64,000 nt of DNA from Mastigias papua (GCA_964019165.1 OZ025273.1:13198214-13262213), one strand, 5' to 3'; counted from the first letter of the stretch, positions 1 to 11,656 are shown. A program made the numbers and translations. The notes: generated by a model not told the origin, from the sequence alone.

Positions 1-1925
1 GTATTCTGATTCCAAAACACCTAAATGAAAGGACGATCTTGCTTGCCCAATGATCCTAAAATGATCATATGTATATGTTTTGGCGCATTCTGGGTTTTCA
101 ATAAGATGTTAGCCTATGGCCGAATCACTTTTCAATTTAGAATTAGAGTTGTTACACATACGAGGTGGCTGTTCTCTTGTTGTAGTGCTTTTCGTCCTGA
201 TGCTCGTGGGTCCATGTTGGTTTATTCTGTCTGCTAGCCTCTGCGCAGTGCGCCCTACGTACTGGGCTTCACATCGGCAAGAAAATTCGTAAACTACACA
301 ACTTTTTTGAGTGGTAGGAACGCTATCTTTGTTAGCAGATGGTAGCATGACCCCAGTGTTATAAACCGCACAGGGCTTCATATCATGGAAACAAGATGTA
401 ATGACTTTATTAATTTGGTTTTCACATTTTGATGACACATGTCCAATCCAGGGCAATTTCAGGTAATCCGGGCACTTTTCAGGACCAAGCCAGTTTTCTG
501 ATGAAATGTTGGTTAGTTTTCCCTTAATGCAAGAAACAAGGACATCTTCTGGATATCCATTGTCAATTAAAAGTTTTTTTATTGTGTCCAGCTCAGAATC
601 TACCTTGGTTTTAGAGCAAATCATAAGTGCCCTATGAACTAACGTTTTGATTAGGTTGATTTTCTAGCTTTTGGGCTAAAGGAATTCCAACGTATGTATT
701 GACCAGTAAACGTTGGCTTCCTGTAAATGCTGGTGAGTAATCTAGTGCCCCCTTTCTCCACAGAAACATCTGAAAAATTCAAGGAGTTGTTTTGCTCCTT
801 CTCTACTGTAAAGTTTTGGGCTGGATGTAGCTGGTTGAGGTTTACATGAAAACGATCACATTCCAGCTCCGATCCGAAAATGACAAAAGTATCGTCAACA
901 TAGCGAAAGTAGACACCTGGTTATAGAAAACCTAAACAAAGTTTACGGTGTTATAGAAAAGTCTACTTTCATGAATGCCCACGAAGATATTTGCTAAAGC
1001 TGGCCCCAAAGGACTACCCATTGCCACTCCATCTAATTACTTATACATCTGGTTGTTAAAACTAAATTCCACTCCTCGCGTAGCAATTAGCTTCAATTCT
1101 TTGAAGGCGTCCTCAGGGAATTAGGAGCAATCAAGGTGACCTCGATACAAAGCATCAGCACAAATCCCTATGGCTCATCTAATGGCACGTTCGTGAATAG
1201 ACTGCTGATGTCAAAAGAGCACAGAAATGTTTTGGCAGGTTCAAAGTTGTAGCTTTGAATATAGCTGGCAAATGTAAACGAATCTTTTACGCAATTCGAG
1301 GAGTAGAGTTTTAGGACCGGGGCCAAAACTTCTGATAACCATTTAGCAAGTTCATGTTGAGAGGAGCCAATCATAGATAAAATGGGCCGAAGTATGATGT
1401 CTTCTTTGTGCATTTTCGGTAAGCCATACATACGTGGGCGCTGTGAGCCTGTGGGTCGAATCCGATCATAAATATCACGAGTCAGGATTGTTTAGTTAAC
1501 TAAGTCTAAGAGACGTTGTTGTACCTTCTGCTCGGTTTTGGCCGTATTATCATGCTGATCAACACTGCCCATGTTAAAAAACTTGGTTTTATCGTCGAGA
1601 ATGTTGCCCATCTTTTGGATGTAATCACTCTTGTTTAAGATGACGACACCAGATCCCTTATCAGGTTTTGTGATTAGGATCTGGTCACTAGAACGCAAGG
1701 ATTTTATAGCCTGAAAATGTTTTTATGCATACTAAAGTCTCCTAGGTCGACTGGAGTGCCACAGTAAGCGTTTGCCAAATCGCTTAGCTTGGATTTAGAG
1801 ATAAGCTCGTCGGATGAATCTGGCTTGTGCCTGGCAAATTGAGCATATAAAATTTCAAATTCTGCAAAAGCCTCCTCTCTGTTTACACTTTTTGGTGGAA
1901 GAAAAAAATCAAGGCCATTACTCAA
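1..1925 (-). pseudogene. Penelope-like element (PLE) ORF, broken: RT plus GIY-YIG nuclease
   Basis: Reads leftwards. Penelope-like elements encode one protein with a telomerase-related RT followed by a C-terminal GIY-YIG endonuclease. Seen here in order: an N-terminal stretch (1925-1704), the pre-RT block with ITKPDKGSGVVILNKSDYI (near 1685-1620), the RT block MYGLPKMHK...SFDISSLFTNVPLDE (1431-1168), the catalytic YVDD at 902-891, and the GIY-YIG region VVYEFSCRCEAQYVGRT (near 300-240). Several frameshifts and stops separate these pieces, and a short partial duplication disturbs 905-965. The C-terminal region runs to the left edge of the window. The element is certainly dead. Assignment to PLE is confident from the RT/GIY-YIG order. 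Confidence 0.9.
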
Positions 1926-1940
1926 AACGAATTTTTCAGC

Positions 1941-2044
1941 GTCGTCATCTTAAACAAGAGTGATTACATCCAAAAGATGGGAAACATTCTCGATGATAAA
2001 ACCAAGTTTTTGAACATGGGCAGTGTTGATCAGCATGATAATAC
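1941..2044 (+). repeat. Inverted partial PLE copy, 104 bp
   Basis: This segment is the reverse complement of 1544-1647 inside the PLE ORF, with only about three or four mismatches over 104 bases. It encodes the same peptide (LNKSDYIQKMGN...) on the plus strand. The junction lies just upstream of the PLE N-terminal coding block. PLE insertions are known for partial inverted or tandem copies at their ends, so this is most simply part of the same insertion. Confidence 0.85.
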
Positions 2045-5000
2045 AACAGAGCGGAAAACAGAAAACATAGCACAACAGAAAACTAAAATTCAAAGACCTC
2101 AACCTCTAGTGTGCTTCTATTCTGGGATTTGACAAAACCTAAGTCATGAAAGCATTATTGGATTTACTTACACTAAAATGCCGGGTCGACCCTTGCAGCA
2201 TTGCTTTAGATTCTTTCTTTTCTTTGTAAATGACATTATCACCATGAACAGTAGCTAGAAGTGAGGAAAAGTAGAGTTCATATCTTTCTAAAGCAACGGA
2301 ATGATCATAAATGGCAACTCTCTCAAAGTAAAATGAAAATCTGCATCAGTTTAGAGCGCCTAACCGTAGGCAATAGACTATGTCAGTTAGAGGTAATTTA
2401 TGGTGCGGTTGTTGCAACATCATAAAGTCTATAGCAAATTTCTAATACGATTCACAGAGTTTTTGTTGTCAGGTATGAAATAAAAGCAAGGAAATTTCTT
2501 CACTTTCAAATCTTGCTTTAATTGTAAGACACCACCCATGGTCTTGTTATCGATAATACTTTTTCCTCAAACTTGTTATGAGGCTATGCAATAGTAAACT
2601 GATGGAAAAAGCATTCAATGTAGTATTGGAGTGGAAAATTGCGGTATAATGGCAGAATACTCACAGACAATGAAAATAGTGTAAGAATCATAGCTCCAAA
2701 GAAGGTCGATTTCTTTTCCAATGCTTCTTTGCACAATCTATTATCTGTATTGGCAGTTTGATTAGGCCAGGATAGTCGAAATGGGGTCTGTGCCGCACTT
2801 TCCAGACTATTGAGCAAATAGAGAACTCAACTTTATTTACAATCTATTTGCATAACCTATAATCAAATGAGAATATTTTGCAATTCAAGTTTTCCTTTGA
2901 ATGAAACAATAGTGTTTTGTTCCTTTGTCTGCAGTTAATAGTCCTATACATTATTATAAATAAGAGCCATTTATCCTATGTTCATCTGTCCATGAGTCAG
3001 TTATGAAGATCGCACTTACAACGAGTAAAATATTGATGAACTATTTGGTATGCACGAGTGATTAGAAAATCTAGAAAATTTACTGCTCTAAGTTTAAGAT
3101 ATGCAACATGATATAAAGTTCCTGCTATAAAGTATTATTAGAAAATCAAGTGTTGAAGAAAAAACGCTTCACTGTCTACGCTCGTATATAAGGACCAGAT
3201 AGATCTATAAGAATGTGTGTTGAGATGCTTCCTATAAGCTGCTTGCTCGTTCAGTGACATCCTTCGCTGATCCATGTTGTTGCGTATCCTTATTTAACGT
3301 GCAGAGAACACGGAGCCAGAGAGAGGAGACGATGTGTTGACTGTACTCTGACTCTACTCTGACTGACTATACATTACAAATTACTGTGATATATACAAAA
3401 ACATTGAACAACCCAAAATAAACACGAGTTACGTAGAGGAAGGGTTAGGTGGTTGTTAGTTGTTTGTTGAATAGACTCGTGTGGCGATATTTGTGTAGAG
3501 AACAACAGAAGAGGAATGACCAGGTGTGTGATGACAGGAGTGACGTTTGGTCATGTCCCAGGTGTGTGATGTTGTGAATGAGAATGAATGAGAAGAAGAA
3601 AATTGGCATTGACTATGAAATGGCCTAAGTTACAATGTTTACGTTTCACTACAGATCTTGCTGAGGTTGTATGCCCTTAACTATTTACAATCTCATACTC
3701 AAGTATTCCTAGAATCGCTCTTATTTCAAGTGGTGGTTATTTGTAAGCGTATGGGAAATAACATGAAGCTTATCTTAAACTGTTTAAGCCATTCATCAAG
3801 GCTCTTGTTGAGAATACATTTAAGGATCAACAGATGCTATTTGCCAAAGTATGTGGATAGGTGACTGCTTGTGGCAATTCCCATTTGAAGCTGAGCATGT
3901 TCTAGTAGTGTTCTTACTTCGAACCTCAATGTCTTATAAGATTGTTCTTATATAAGGAGTGCAGACTATTTCATCGTACAACCTTGAATACACGTGATAT
4001 TTCGTCATCAGCTAAGCGCATTTGGGAGATGTGCGAGAAATTGTAAGCCAGCGAATGTAAGCCATATGTGTGTTCATGCGTTTGCGAACAATCCTAAGAT
4101 TTTCAACTGCGAGTATTGACTTTTTTACTCTAGGTGTAAGAGTATCTAGCATATTATTTCTTTTTCAAGTCTTCATTATGAATATTCATTGCGTAAATGT
4201 TCTTTAACGACAAAGGCGACACGTTTTATTCCTTACTCCTACCTCCCAGACTGGGCATCACATGATTAGACCATGTTCACGTCATATTGCACGTCCATTA
4301 CACGTCATCATTGAAGAATCATCTAGTCTGGTTGCTGCTCAATGTGTCAGGGAATCAGTGTAATTCCTAAAAGAAGAACTGTGTCAAGAAGGGAGTGAGT
4401 GATTATCCGCTCCAATAGCCGTAGTTAGGCCCTGCACGTGTTGTCACTTACAGTTGGTGATTATCAGCATTTATATGTCGCTTCTATGCAGTGAACTCTG
4501 AAGTCGAAGAAGCATGTCTAGATATCATTATAGTGACGTTCCTTTGATACTTAGGCGGTTCTGAGGCATGTTGGCTGTCCGTTTATATATCGCGTACCAC
4601 TGCAGGTGAGTTGTGTTTGCCTTGCAGATCCGATTTAAGCTCCATTCCAGAGGTTCCTTGTTGCTTGTACGATAGTCTATTTTATCCTAGCATACAGTTA
4701 AATTGTGCGTTGCTTGGTTTGTTCACAATCGTCAGATCAGACCAGATGTTTCGTTGTCTAATCAGGCGCCATTCGCCGCGTAATATGAAGCAAGTATGGT
4801 TCTAATCTTCATTGCACAGTTTATGCAGTGTCTGGCAGTGAGGTATCCCCACTGGTACAGGCTATCGATACTCCCGACTTTTGTATCACTTTTCATCACA
4901 TAACATGTTTTTTTCTCATACCAAGTTTGTTATATTGGTCATATAGCTATTGCCTTTGTGAAAATGAAATACTAGAAAAAGTCTTATTTAGATGGATGCT

Positions 5001-5160
5001 TTAAAGCTATATAATATTACGGCTTGTATGGACTCAGCTGAGAGGCTATTCCACGATTTTACTCCTCTGAACGAGAAGTATTCTGGCTATTTAGAGCTTT
5101 GTATATTGGCAGCTTCAAATCAGTAGAGGTATCTATCCGTGCAATCTGAGTAAGGTCTCG
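2045..5160. other. No gene recognised
   Basis: About 3.1 kb of AT-rich sequence. All reading frames are short and have no family signature that I recognise. The only local structure seen is a short direct repeat AGGTGTGTGATG near 3519 and 3561. Confidence 0.5.
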
Positions 5161-5173
5161 GATCTCGATAACC

Positions 5174-5361
5174 AGATCTCGGTTAGGTGAGCAAGCCCGG
5201 CATAAAGCACGCCGCTCAGCTTGAGTCTCTTGGAGTTGCTAGCTTTAGTGCCGATCAACCGGGCTGGCTCGCCTAACCGAGATATGGCAGAACAGTCATC
5301 TGCATTGCTAATCTGAGTTGCGTTTACATGGTTTCAAAGCCAGCCCGGTTAGGCGAGATCC
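5174..5361. repeat. Inverted/direct motif cluster, probable MITE-like repeat
   Basis: ATCTCGGTTAGGTGAGCAAG (from about 5176) and the reverse complement of 5259-5285 form about 27-bp inverted arms. A third variant, AGCCAGCCCGGTTAGGCGAG, lies near 5337-5361. A GTTTACATGG motif beside the third copy and an ATGTAAAC motif near 5697 suggest an element reaching to about 5705. Origin inferred only. Confidence 0.5.
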
Positions 5362-5739
5362 GTGATATGGGGAGGCCTACGCGAGATCCGGAAAAGCAAT
5401 AGAAACTTCTGTTTCCTTTTGCATAGCTTACATGGAAGCGAGCCAGCACGATCAGGAGAGATGGAATGGAGACCATAGTGTATGTGTGAAATGCTACGCT
5501 TATTGTTATGAGGTGGTAGATTAAGTAACTGTCATTACTCTGTGATCTTCAAATAAGTAAGAAAGCTAATTTGTCATTTTACGGTATCATTTATTACCTA
5601 AAACTGGTAAATATGAAAACATGAGAGAGGCTGGCTCGGTTTCCCGGGATGGAGATTTTGTTCATTTAAACTCATGAAAGATTCATCTCACCTCAATGTA
5701 AACAGGCCCTTAGTTGGAACTTCCAATATGATATACACA

Positions 5740-6275
5740 TTACCAATACTAATACTAGGGTCATGCTAAGATGATATACACATTACCAATCCAGGGCAAC
5801 TTTAGGTAAACCGGGCATTTTTCAGGATCAAACTGTTTTTCTGATGTCTCATCAAAATTTGAAAAAAATGAATAAAACCATTACATCTTGTTTCTATGCT
5901 GTGAAGCCCAGTGCGGTTTATAATACTAGGGTCATGCTACCATCTGCAAAAAAGATAGCGTTCCTACCACCCAAAAAGGATGTGTAGTTTACGAATTTTC
6001 GTGCCGACTTGAAGCTCGGTACGTAGGGTACATTACGCAGAGACTAGCTGACAGAATAAAGCAATACGTTCCCACGAGCATCAGGAAGAAAAACAATATA
6101 TTAAGATAACAGCTACCTCATATGTGTAAAAACTCTATTTCTAAAATGAAAAGTGATTCGGCAATAGGACAACATCTTATTAAAAATCCCAAATGTGTCA
6201 AAACATATACATACGATAATTTTGGGATCATTGGGCAAGCAAGATCGTCCTTTCATTTAAGTGTTTTTTAATCAG
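5740..6275 (+). pseudogene. PLE C-terminal fragment (GIY-YIG region)
   Basis: Plus-strand relative of the minus-strand PLE at 1-630. The clearest uninterrupted match is 5965-6270, translating as GCVVYEFSCRLEARYVGYIT followed by the downstream IGQHLIKNPKC and IIGQARSSFHL blocks, with one in-frame stop. Upstream (5780-5960) the match persists only with frameshifts. A short duplicated tract (GATATACACATTACCAAT, near 5730 and 5772) marks a damaged left end. No RT remains, so this is a 5'-truncated or rearranged copy. Confidence 0.85.
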
Positions 6276-6597
6276 TTTACATTAAGACTCACAAGCCAGT
6301 CTTGTGCAAACAAAAGAGTTCATTGTCTCACTTGGATTCTTCAAGTAAACAATGGTGAATAGGTGCTAATTGGCCAATCATAGGGCGAAATAGATGCATT
6401 ATTCATCATATCACGTGTACCCACATCTGGCTATATATTTCGGTTCACCTTTCGGTCGTTATCCAACGTTTCATACTCTGAGGAGTGTCGATAGGAAAAA
6501 GCTTTCAGTATTCTAATAGAATGTTTCCGCTTTTTCGTGCTATAGTGAAGTTCTGTAGTACCAACAGACTTTTAACAGCTTTTCATCATCACATATA
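6276..6597. other. Probable PLE 3' flank; nothing else seen
   Basis: About 320 bases follow the PLE stop codon. They include a small hairpin-prone tract around TTTCGGTTCACCTTTCGGTC (about 6438-6458). No ORF or family motif is evident. Confidence 0.35.
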
Positions 6598-6874
6598 CAA
6601 TCACTCCCAAAAGTCCTTGGAACACCTATTCAATAATGGAATTTATTCGACAATAGTAAATTTTTGGTCAAGTTTTACAGCTTCTGATCCCCTCTCCCCT
6701 TAAAACAATGTTGAGGTAAAAGCTTAGTTGCTAGAGTGCAATTTGAGAGCAAATTGACGTGTCTGCTTCGAGTAACCACTGAGTAATTCAACATTGTTCA
6801 GAGGGAGGAGAGGGGGAGTTAGCTCTATGAATCAAAAAGTAATGTAAATGTTCCAAGATTTGTGGCAGTGATTG
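6598..6874. mobile_element. Tc1/mariner-type MITE, copy A (277 bp)
   Basis: Terminal inverted repeats of about 27 bp: CAATCACTCCCAAAAGTCCT on the left, and on the right the reverse complement of TTGTGGCAGTGATTG. The element is flanked by TA on both sides (6596-6597 and 6875-6876), the target duplication of Tc1/mariner elements. The CCAAAAGT...TTGGAACACC end resembles known Tc1-like termini. It has no coding capacity and carries a second inverted-repeat unit inside it. Confidence 0.75.
6689..6816. repeat. Nested short MITE-like hairpin, about 128 bp
   Basis: Left arm CCCCTCTCCCCTTAAAACAA continuing into TGTTGA (6689-6714). Right arm TCAACATTGTTCAGAGGGAG continuing into GAGAGGGG (6788-6816). 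The unit lies wholly inside Tc1-type MITE copy A. A related arm pair occurs at 14378-14500, which supports a dispersed family. Confidence 0.6.
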
Positions 6875-7059
6875 TATGAGAGATTGTACCTGATTACTCG
6901 ATCAAGTTATCATGCCCTTTCACAGAGCTTGCAGATTCTGCTAGACTAACTACAAGGCCATTGTGTTCACAGTCTGAAGTACTTTTATCTCATTGTTTCA
7001 TTCTAACTTTACTTGCTTTGTTGCTTCCCTATGCAAACTATCTTTCATATTTCTACCGC

Positions 7060-7595
7060 TTCTTGACCTTAGAAAAGCTTTTCACACCATGAACCAAGAG
7101 CTACAGTAGACTAAGTTATGCGCATATGTCATAATCGAAAACGAGCTCAAATGGTTAAATCATACCTGACTGGTCTTAAACAATATTGATACAAAGCCTG
7201 CCAAAAGTAGTTGGAACACCTAAAAAATTATTTGAATTTCCGACTCCTGTCGCTTTTCCGTGACACCAATTTGGATGTAAACATCATAAACAAATGCTGA
7301 TTGGATAGCGAAAACCCGCAGCTGTCTACACTCGCATTAACTTTGGCCTTCGGGTTGCTCACATTTGCTTAATACAACAATGTTTAACGTGCCTGGGGAT
7401 GCTATAGCTTTTCGATAGCATAAATTATAGTAAGTGCTCCAAGATATTTGGCAGGCATTGTACCTTGTTGAACAATTACTTAAGGAAACAGGTTACTTGC
7501 GGCATCCCATAGGGGTCATTTTGGGGGCCTCTTCTTTTCATTCTATTTGCAAATGATTTTGAAAATCCCTATCAACCAGGAGTTGCTATACAGGG
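7060..7595 (+). pseudogene. Non-LTR RT fragment, split by MITE copy B
   Basis: Left part (about 7068-7185) translates as LDLRKAFHTMNQEL followed by ENELKWLNH, the RT block around the first catalytic aspartate. Right part (7491-7595) translates as VTCGIP-stop-GSFWGPLLFILFANDF, the conserved PQGS...GPLLF block. The Tc1-type MITE at 7192-7460 sits between them. Several stops and frameshifts are present, and no YADD box is preserved after 7595. Confidence 0.7.
7192..7460. mobile_element. Tc1/mariner-type MITE, copy B (269 bp)
   Basis: Left end CAAAGCCTGCCAAAAGTAGT; the right end is the reverse complement of TTTGGCAGGCATTG. TA lies on both sides (7190-7191 and 7461-7462). The TIRs match copy A at 6598-6874, but the interior differs and lacks copy A's nested hairpin unit. 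It interrupts a non-LTR RT fragment. Confidence 0.75.
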
Positions 7596-7599
7596 TCAT

Positions 7600-9001
7600 G
7601 TCTCAGATTTTCTAATTTCATTTCTTGTTCATTCATATTTTATATAGTGATTACAAAGCGAAAAAAATTTTTGAAGAAAAGTGATTTAAAAAAATCTCCC
7701 AGCCGTATTTTGATTTTAGCTGCCCCGTGCAGTATTTTCAACAAACTTATAAAAACTTTTTATATCTTCCATAAATCGTAAGAATTGCTATATCAATTAT
7801 CCCCAAAGTAAAAGGAGTGACTGTAAGTACGACAGAAAGCCATTTTAATAAAGTTAGTTTAGGAATATCACTCATATCACCTTTTTGCCTCATAAAGTGA
7901 GTAAATTCTTAGAAGGGATTTAATAGTTTATGCCACTTTTTGTTAAAAAATGATATGATCATATTTTCTCCAAACTGCCTAAAATAGTTTATGTTTGAGA
8001 AAGAAAGCGACGGCAGGAATATGGCACAAGTTATTCTGATTACATAACTGAAGAAATACCATTTTAAATAAGTTCTCAGCAGTATTGTGGAATTGGCTAA
8101 CAATGATGGCATTATTAATGATGAAAGGTGCAGGAACAGCCTGTCAATGTTTAAATTTGTGTTGTCTACATTGAATCTTAGTGTAATTGGAAGATTTCTG
8201 ATGCCTTTAGAGGGGTTTGGGACGTGATGTTACTTCGTTTCTTGGATTCCTCAATATTTAATATGGATCTATTTGATTTGGTACAAGTTTAAGATCGATT
8301 CCGCCTTACATTCCATCATTTTGTTCTATCTTGACCTGTTTTCGTCCATTTTGGTATTTTATGGAATAATTTGGACCCTGTTTGGAACATTTAGCCCTTC
8401 AGAAGAGTTTTAGTCATTATGTTCCTTCATTTTCTGGAGTTCCCAACCATTTACTGTAGTATCTTTAATGAAGTTCAGATTGATGAGCCATTCCAGTTCA
8501 CATCCCCTCAACTCGCTCCAGTTTGATCCATGTTTGGCCATTTCTAAACATTTTTCATTAATGTTTGGCCTTGTTTGGATAATTTATTGTAATATTGTTT
8601 TAAATATAATATTATGCCAATTCTAAGTTATTCAGCTCAGATTATGTGGTTTTGTGAGCTGATAAATCAGGACAAAGGAGCTTCGTCTTATTCTGTAGAT
8701 TGATATCAGCCCTTCTGGCCCACAAAATTGGCTGGGAAATTTTTATAGCTCAATATTTTAGAGATATTTTTCGGTTCTGTGATCACTACATCATATGTGA
8801 ATCATAAAATTAAAAGTAGGTATTCTGAAAGCATTTTCCACAAATTGCCTGCTATATCCAACTCCTATATCAGCATTCCATCATAGGCTGTGTCCTAGTA
8901 GAATGCTGTTGACACAAGTGTTTCCTCTGGTAGTGAACATCCTGTCCAGCTTTTAGAAGATCTGTATGGGGAACTAGTGGGAATCATAATCTAGCTAAAC
9001 G
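7600..9001. other. No gene recognised
   Basis: About 1.4 kb of AT-rich sequence. A minus-strand 67-codon frame at 7909-8112 has no recognisable motif and is probably chance. Confidence 0.45.
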
Positions 9002-9161
9002 TTGAAAAATGCTAATATATGTATTTTTGGTGACAACAAACAATTAAGTAAAATATCTGATATGGCTAACATCAAACTTGACAACGTTGAGATCATACGG
9101 GCAAATAAGACAAAATATTTAGGTCTATCAATAGATGCGTGTCTTTCCTGGAACCAACAAT
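9002..9161 (+). pseudogene. Non-LTR RT thumb fragment, left half
   Basis: Translates as MKNANICIFGDNKQLSK followed by KTKYLGLSIDACLSWNQQ, the block just after the RT palm in CR1/Jockey-type elements. It stops abruptly at CCAACAAT (9154-9161). The continuation of the same domain is found 1.45 kb away at 10619, so the intervening DNA looks inserted. Confidence 0.75.
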
Positions 9162-10618
9162 ATAGGTGTCATAACGTGGCTTTTTCTCCAGTTACTCCCA
9201 TAACTCGGTCTTTGGATTCACTGCTAAGTCAGGCACGAGCGGCACAGAATACACAAAGCTTTAGTTGTTGGATTACATGTGAACAAAATAAACTATTTAC
9301 AAGATAACGAATCTCCTGTGAGACCCGGAATTATCGCGTAGCTTGTCGCGTTGCAATAACCGAAGACTAAGTGAAAAGTTAGAGAATATATTAGAAACTA
9401 CACGGAAATACGAATTAAATCAAGCCAATCAAATGTATAAGAACCTGAATGTACGTAAACACTATATGATAAACAGGAAAGGTGTGTGTGAGACCATATA
9501 CAGAAAATTATTAGTCAGAATACAGTCAAAGCCTAAACGTAGATGTAAAATGAGTGAAAGAGAGGTAACTACGTAAATGAACTTGAAAGAGAGACTAAAC
9601 TCAATCTACAAGGAAATATGATTCATTAGTGAACAGAGCAAGAATGTTATGACGTATCAAAAATGAGTGAATGAATGAATTAAAAAAATGAATGAGTTGA
9701 AAATAGTGGCATCGTGGCATAGGCTAGTTAAGGGAAAACTAAAAGTTGTGCTTGACTCTATGAGACAACTCAGCGAAATACTACTACCACCGCAACTATC
9801 TTCAATATGCCAAGCACTGGGAAAACCATCTGAGATATGGATTCTCCTGAGGATGACCAACATGATTTCATTAGATTTTGTGCAGTTTATTAATCGGAGA
9901 ACAGTATAGGAATGAGATTCTGTTAGTGATACACTGATGGAATCTGAAGGAAAAGATAATTTTTACGACTTTCAACACTACTGCCGATGTCGATGCAAAT
10001 GTAGCTAGGATAGACGCGTTTTGTTCCCTTGTGAGACGGCCTGATCTTATTAGCTTCAAGAGTGTACAGATGCCAGGATGGCAATAGTCCTCGAGTGAGT
10101 CACCGCATGTTCGACCGTTTATGATATTCCCATCGGTAAAATGTTTCCCTCGATGGTAGGCACAGTTTGTTTATAATGAAATCATCTATGCCATCTACTG
10201 TTTTACTAAAGTTGCGCCAACGAATCTTCGCTCTATTCGCCTGTGAATACCTAAACAAATGTATGCCCGATGGCGAAGCATCAGTTTTGTAAAATGTGTT
10301 ATAGCACAAATACACGGTACATTGCCACCTGAGTGATCTACATCTATTCTCCGGAGCCTGATATAACATGAAATCCTTGTTATTGTCCATTTTTGACCGT
10401 ATCTTAAGCAGAACTATCGCAAAAATGAATGAGTAGCTCTTTTCCCCGTACTGAGCATTGTCGGCGATGAATCAGGAACATCACTTGCCTCGTTTTCGCC
10501 AGAGGTCGAGCCATCTCTACATCATTGCGAAAAGGGCATATTGTGTCACTTCTACTAATGCCTAGGCCTATGGCCTAGGCATACGACTTTAGCGAAATAC
10601 TGGCCACCAGCAAAGAAC
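9162..10618. mobile_element. Unclassified insertion inside a non-LTR RT
   Basis: CCAACAAT occurs at both borders (9154-9161 and 10619-10626), as expected for an 8-bp target duplication of a hAT- or P-like transposon. I could not see convincing terminal inverted repeats, and about 20 RT residues seem missing, so the right border is uncertain. The insert carries the THAP-like frame below and a possible unrecognised frame at 9343-9576. Confidence 0.4.
10100..10402 (-). pseudogene. THAP-like zinc-finger fragment
   Basis: THAP domains are C2CH zinc fingers common at the N-terminus of DNA transposases. The translation shows CTVYLCYNTFYK, then GIHLFRYSQANRAKIRWRNF, then CLPSRE. One extra A near 10130 shifts the frame; in the shifted frame the segment continues EHFTDGN, giving the C-x-x-x-x-x-H-F ending of the finger. 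The start ATG is near 10390. No transposase catalytic domain follows, so this is probably a remnant or a non-autonomous derivative. Confidence 0.5.
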
Positions 10619-11159
10619 CCAACAATCTGCAAAGGTTGCAAAATATATAGACATCCCAAAAGCAAAATTACTTTATCAATCATTCATTGCGTCAAAGTTC
10701 AAGTACTGCCCTTTGATTTGGATATTCAGTGGACAAACAGCGAATGATAACATAGACAGAGTACACAAACGGGCACTTAGAATACTACTTGACGACCATG
10801 AATCCACATTTGAAGCTTTGCTAGCAAAGAACGGTGAAACAAATATCCATACCCAGAACTTTCGTATCCTTATGATTGAGATATATAACATGCTTAACAA
10901 TACCAATCCACCCTTTATGCAGGAGTATTTTATAAGAAAAGACGTCAAATACAACCTTAAGACTAGAGATTTGTTACAAATTCCTGCTGCAAATAGCACT
11001 AAGTTTGGCATTGATTCTATAAAATTTCAAGGTAGCCTTTTGTGGAACAGTATACCTGATTTAATTAAAAGAGCGTCATCAGCTGCTATATTCAAAAGCA
11101 ACATTAGAAATTGGAGTGGGAAGAATGCCATTGTAATATATGTAGATAATTCTTATTAG
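10619..11159 (+). pseudogene. Non-LTR RT C-terminal fragment, right half
   Basis: From about 10650 the translation reads IDIPKAKLLYQSFIASKF and then KYCPLIWIFSGQ, followed by VHKRALRILLDDHESTFEAL, NPPFMQEYFIRKDVKYNLKT and FGIDSIKFQGSLLWNSIPDL. This is the conserved C-terminal tail of a CR1/Jockey-type RT. The last stop is at 11157-11159. The 3' UTR ends in a (TTA)n tail at 11280-11296. The same C-terminal type appears at 50.3-51.9 kb and at 29.8-30.1 kb. Confidence 0.85.
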
Positions 11160-11279
11160 TTTTATACCTTGTAATTTATAGTAGTTTTCGTTTTCTCTTT
11201 TTCTTGTACATAGTTGGTTTGAATTAGCTCGCATTTCTACAATGTAGAACTAGAGAAAACACTAACTTAAAATAAATAG

Positions 11280-11296
11280 ATTATTATTATTATTAT
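11280..11296 (+). repeat. (TTA)n tail of the non-LTR copy
   Basis: A short trinucleotide run about 120 bases after the RT stop, preceded by AAAATAAATAGA. Such simple 3' tails are typical of non-LTR insertions. Confidence 0.6.
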
Positions 11297-11384
11297 CGTT
11301 ATAAGTGCAATATACAAACATAATTGAAAGTTCTATTGATTAGAGATTGTCTCGGTCGGCTGCCCATAACGGCCAAGGGACAAT

Positions 11385-11545
11385 CTTTACCACAGCGCAA
11401 CTCTATTTTCCCACAGCACAAATCTACTTTTACATTGCGCAAATCTATACTTTTCCGCAGCAAAAATCTACTTTTCTACGGACCACATCAACTTTTAAAC
11501 GGCAGAAATCTACTTTTCTCAATCGCACAAATCTAAACTTCTTCA
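11385..11545 (+). repeat. Degenerate minisatellite, CAAATCTACTTTT type
   Basis: About seven imperfect units of roughly 22 bases sharing GCACAAATCTACTTTT. A related block occurs in opposite orientation at 20340-20440, including the same leading CCCAT...GGGACAATCTTTA-like sequence, so this is a dispersed repeat family. Confidence 0.6.
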
Positions 11546-11656
11546 TGGGAGACTACGACTGTTCTTTCAGAGCAGTTGTAGAAAGCTAGTAAATTTCCTT
11601 CCCTGCATTGAGGTAAGCAATGTTATGCTGGAGATCAGACACAGAGGCCGCGCAAC

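Noticed and set aside
2584..2817. 77-codon minus-strand frame as a small gene
   Set aside because: No motif, no start context or splice support, and length expected by chance.
6466..6505. CTGAGGAGTGTCGATAGGAAA as a hammerhead core
   Set aside because: CTGAGGA and GAAA boxes are present, but the sequence between them cannot form stem II.
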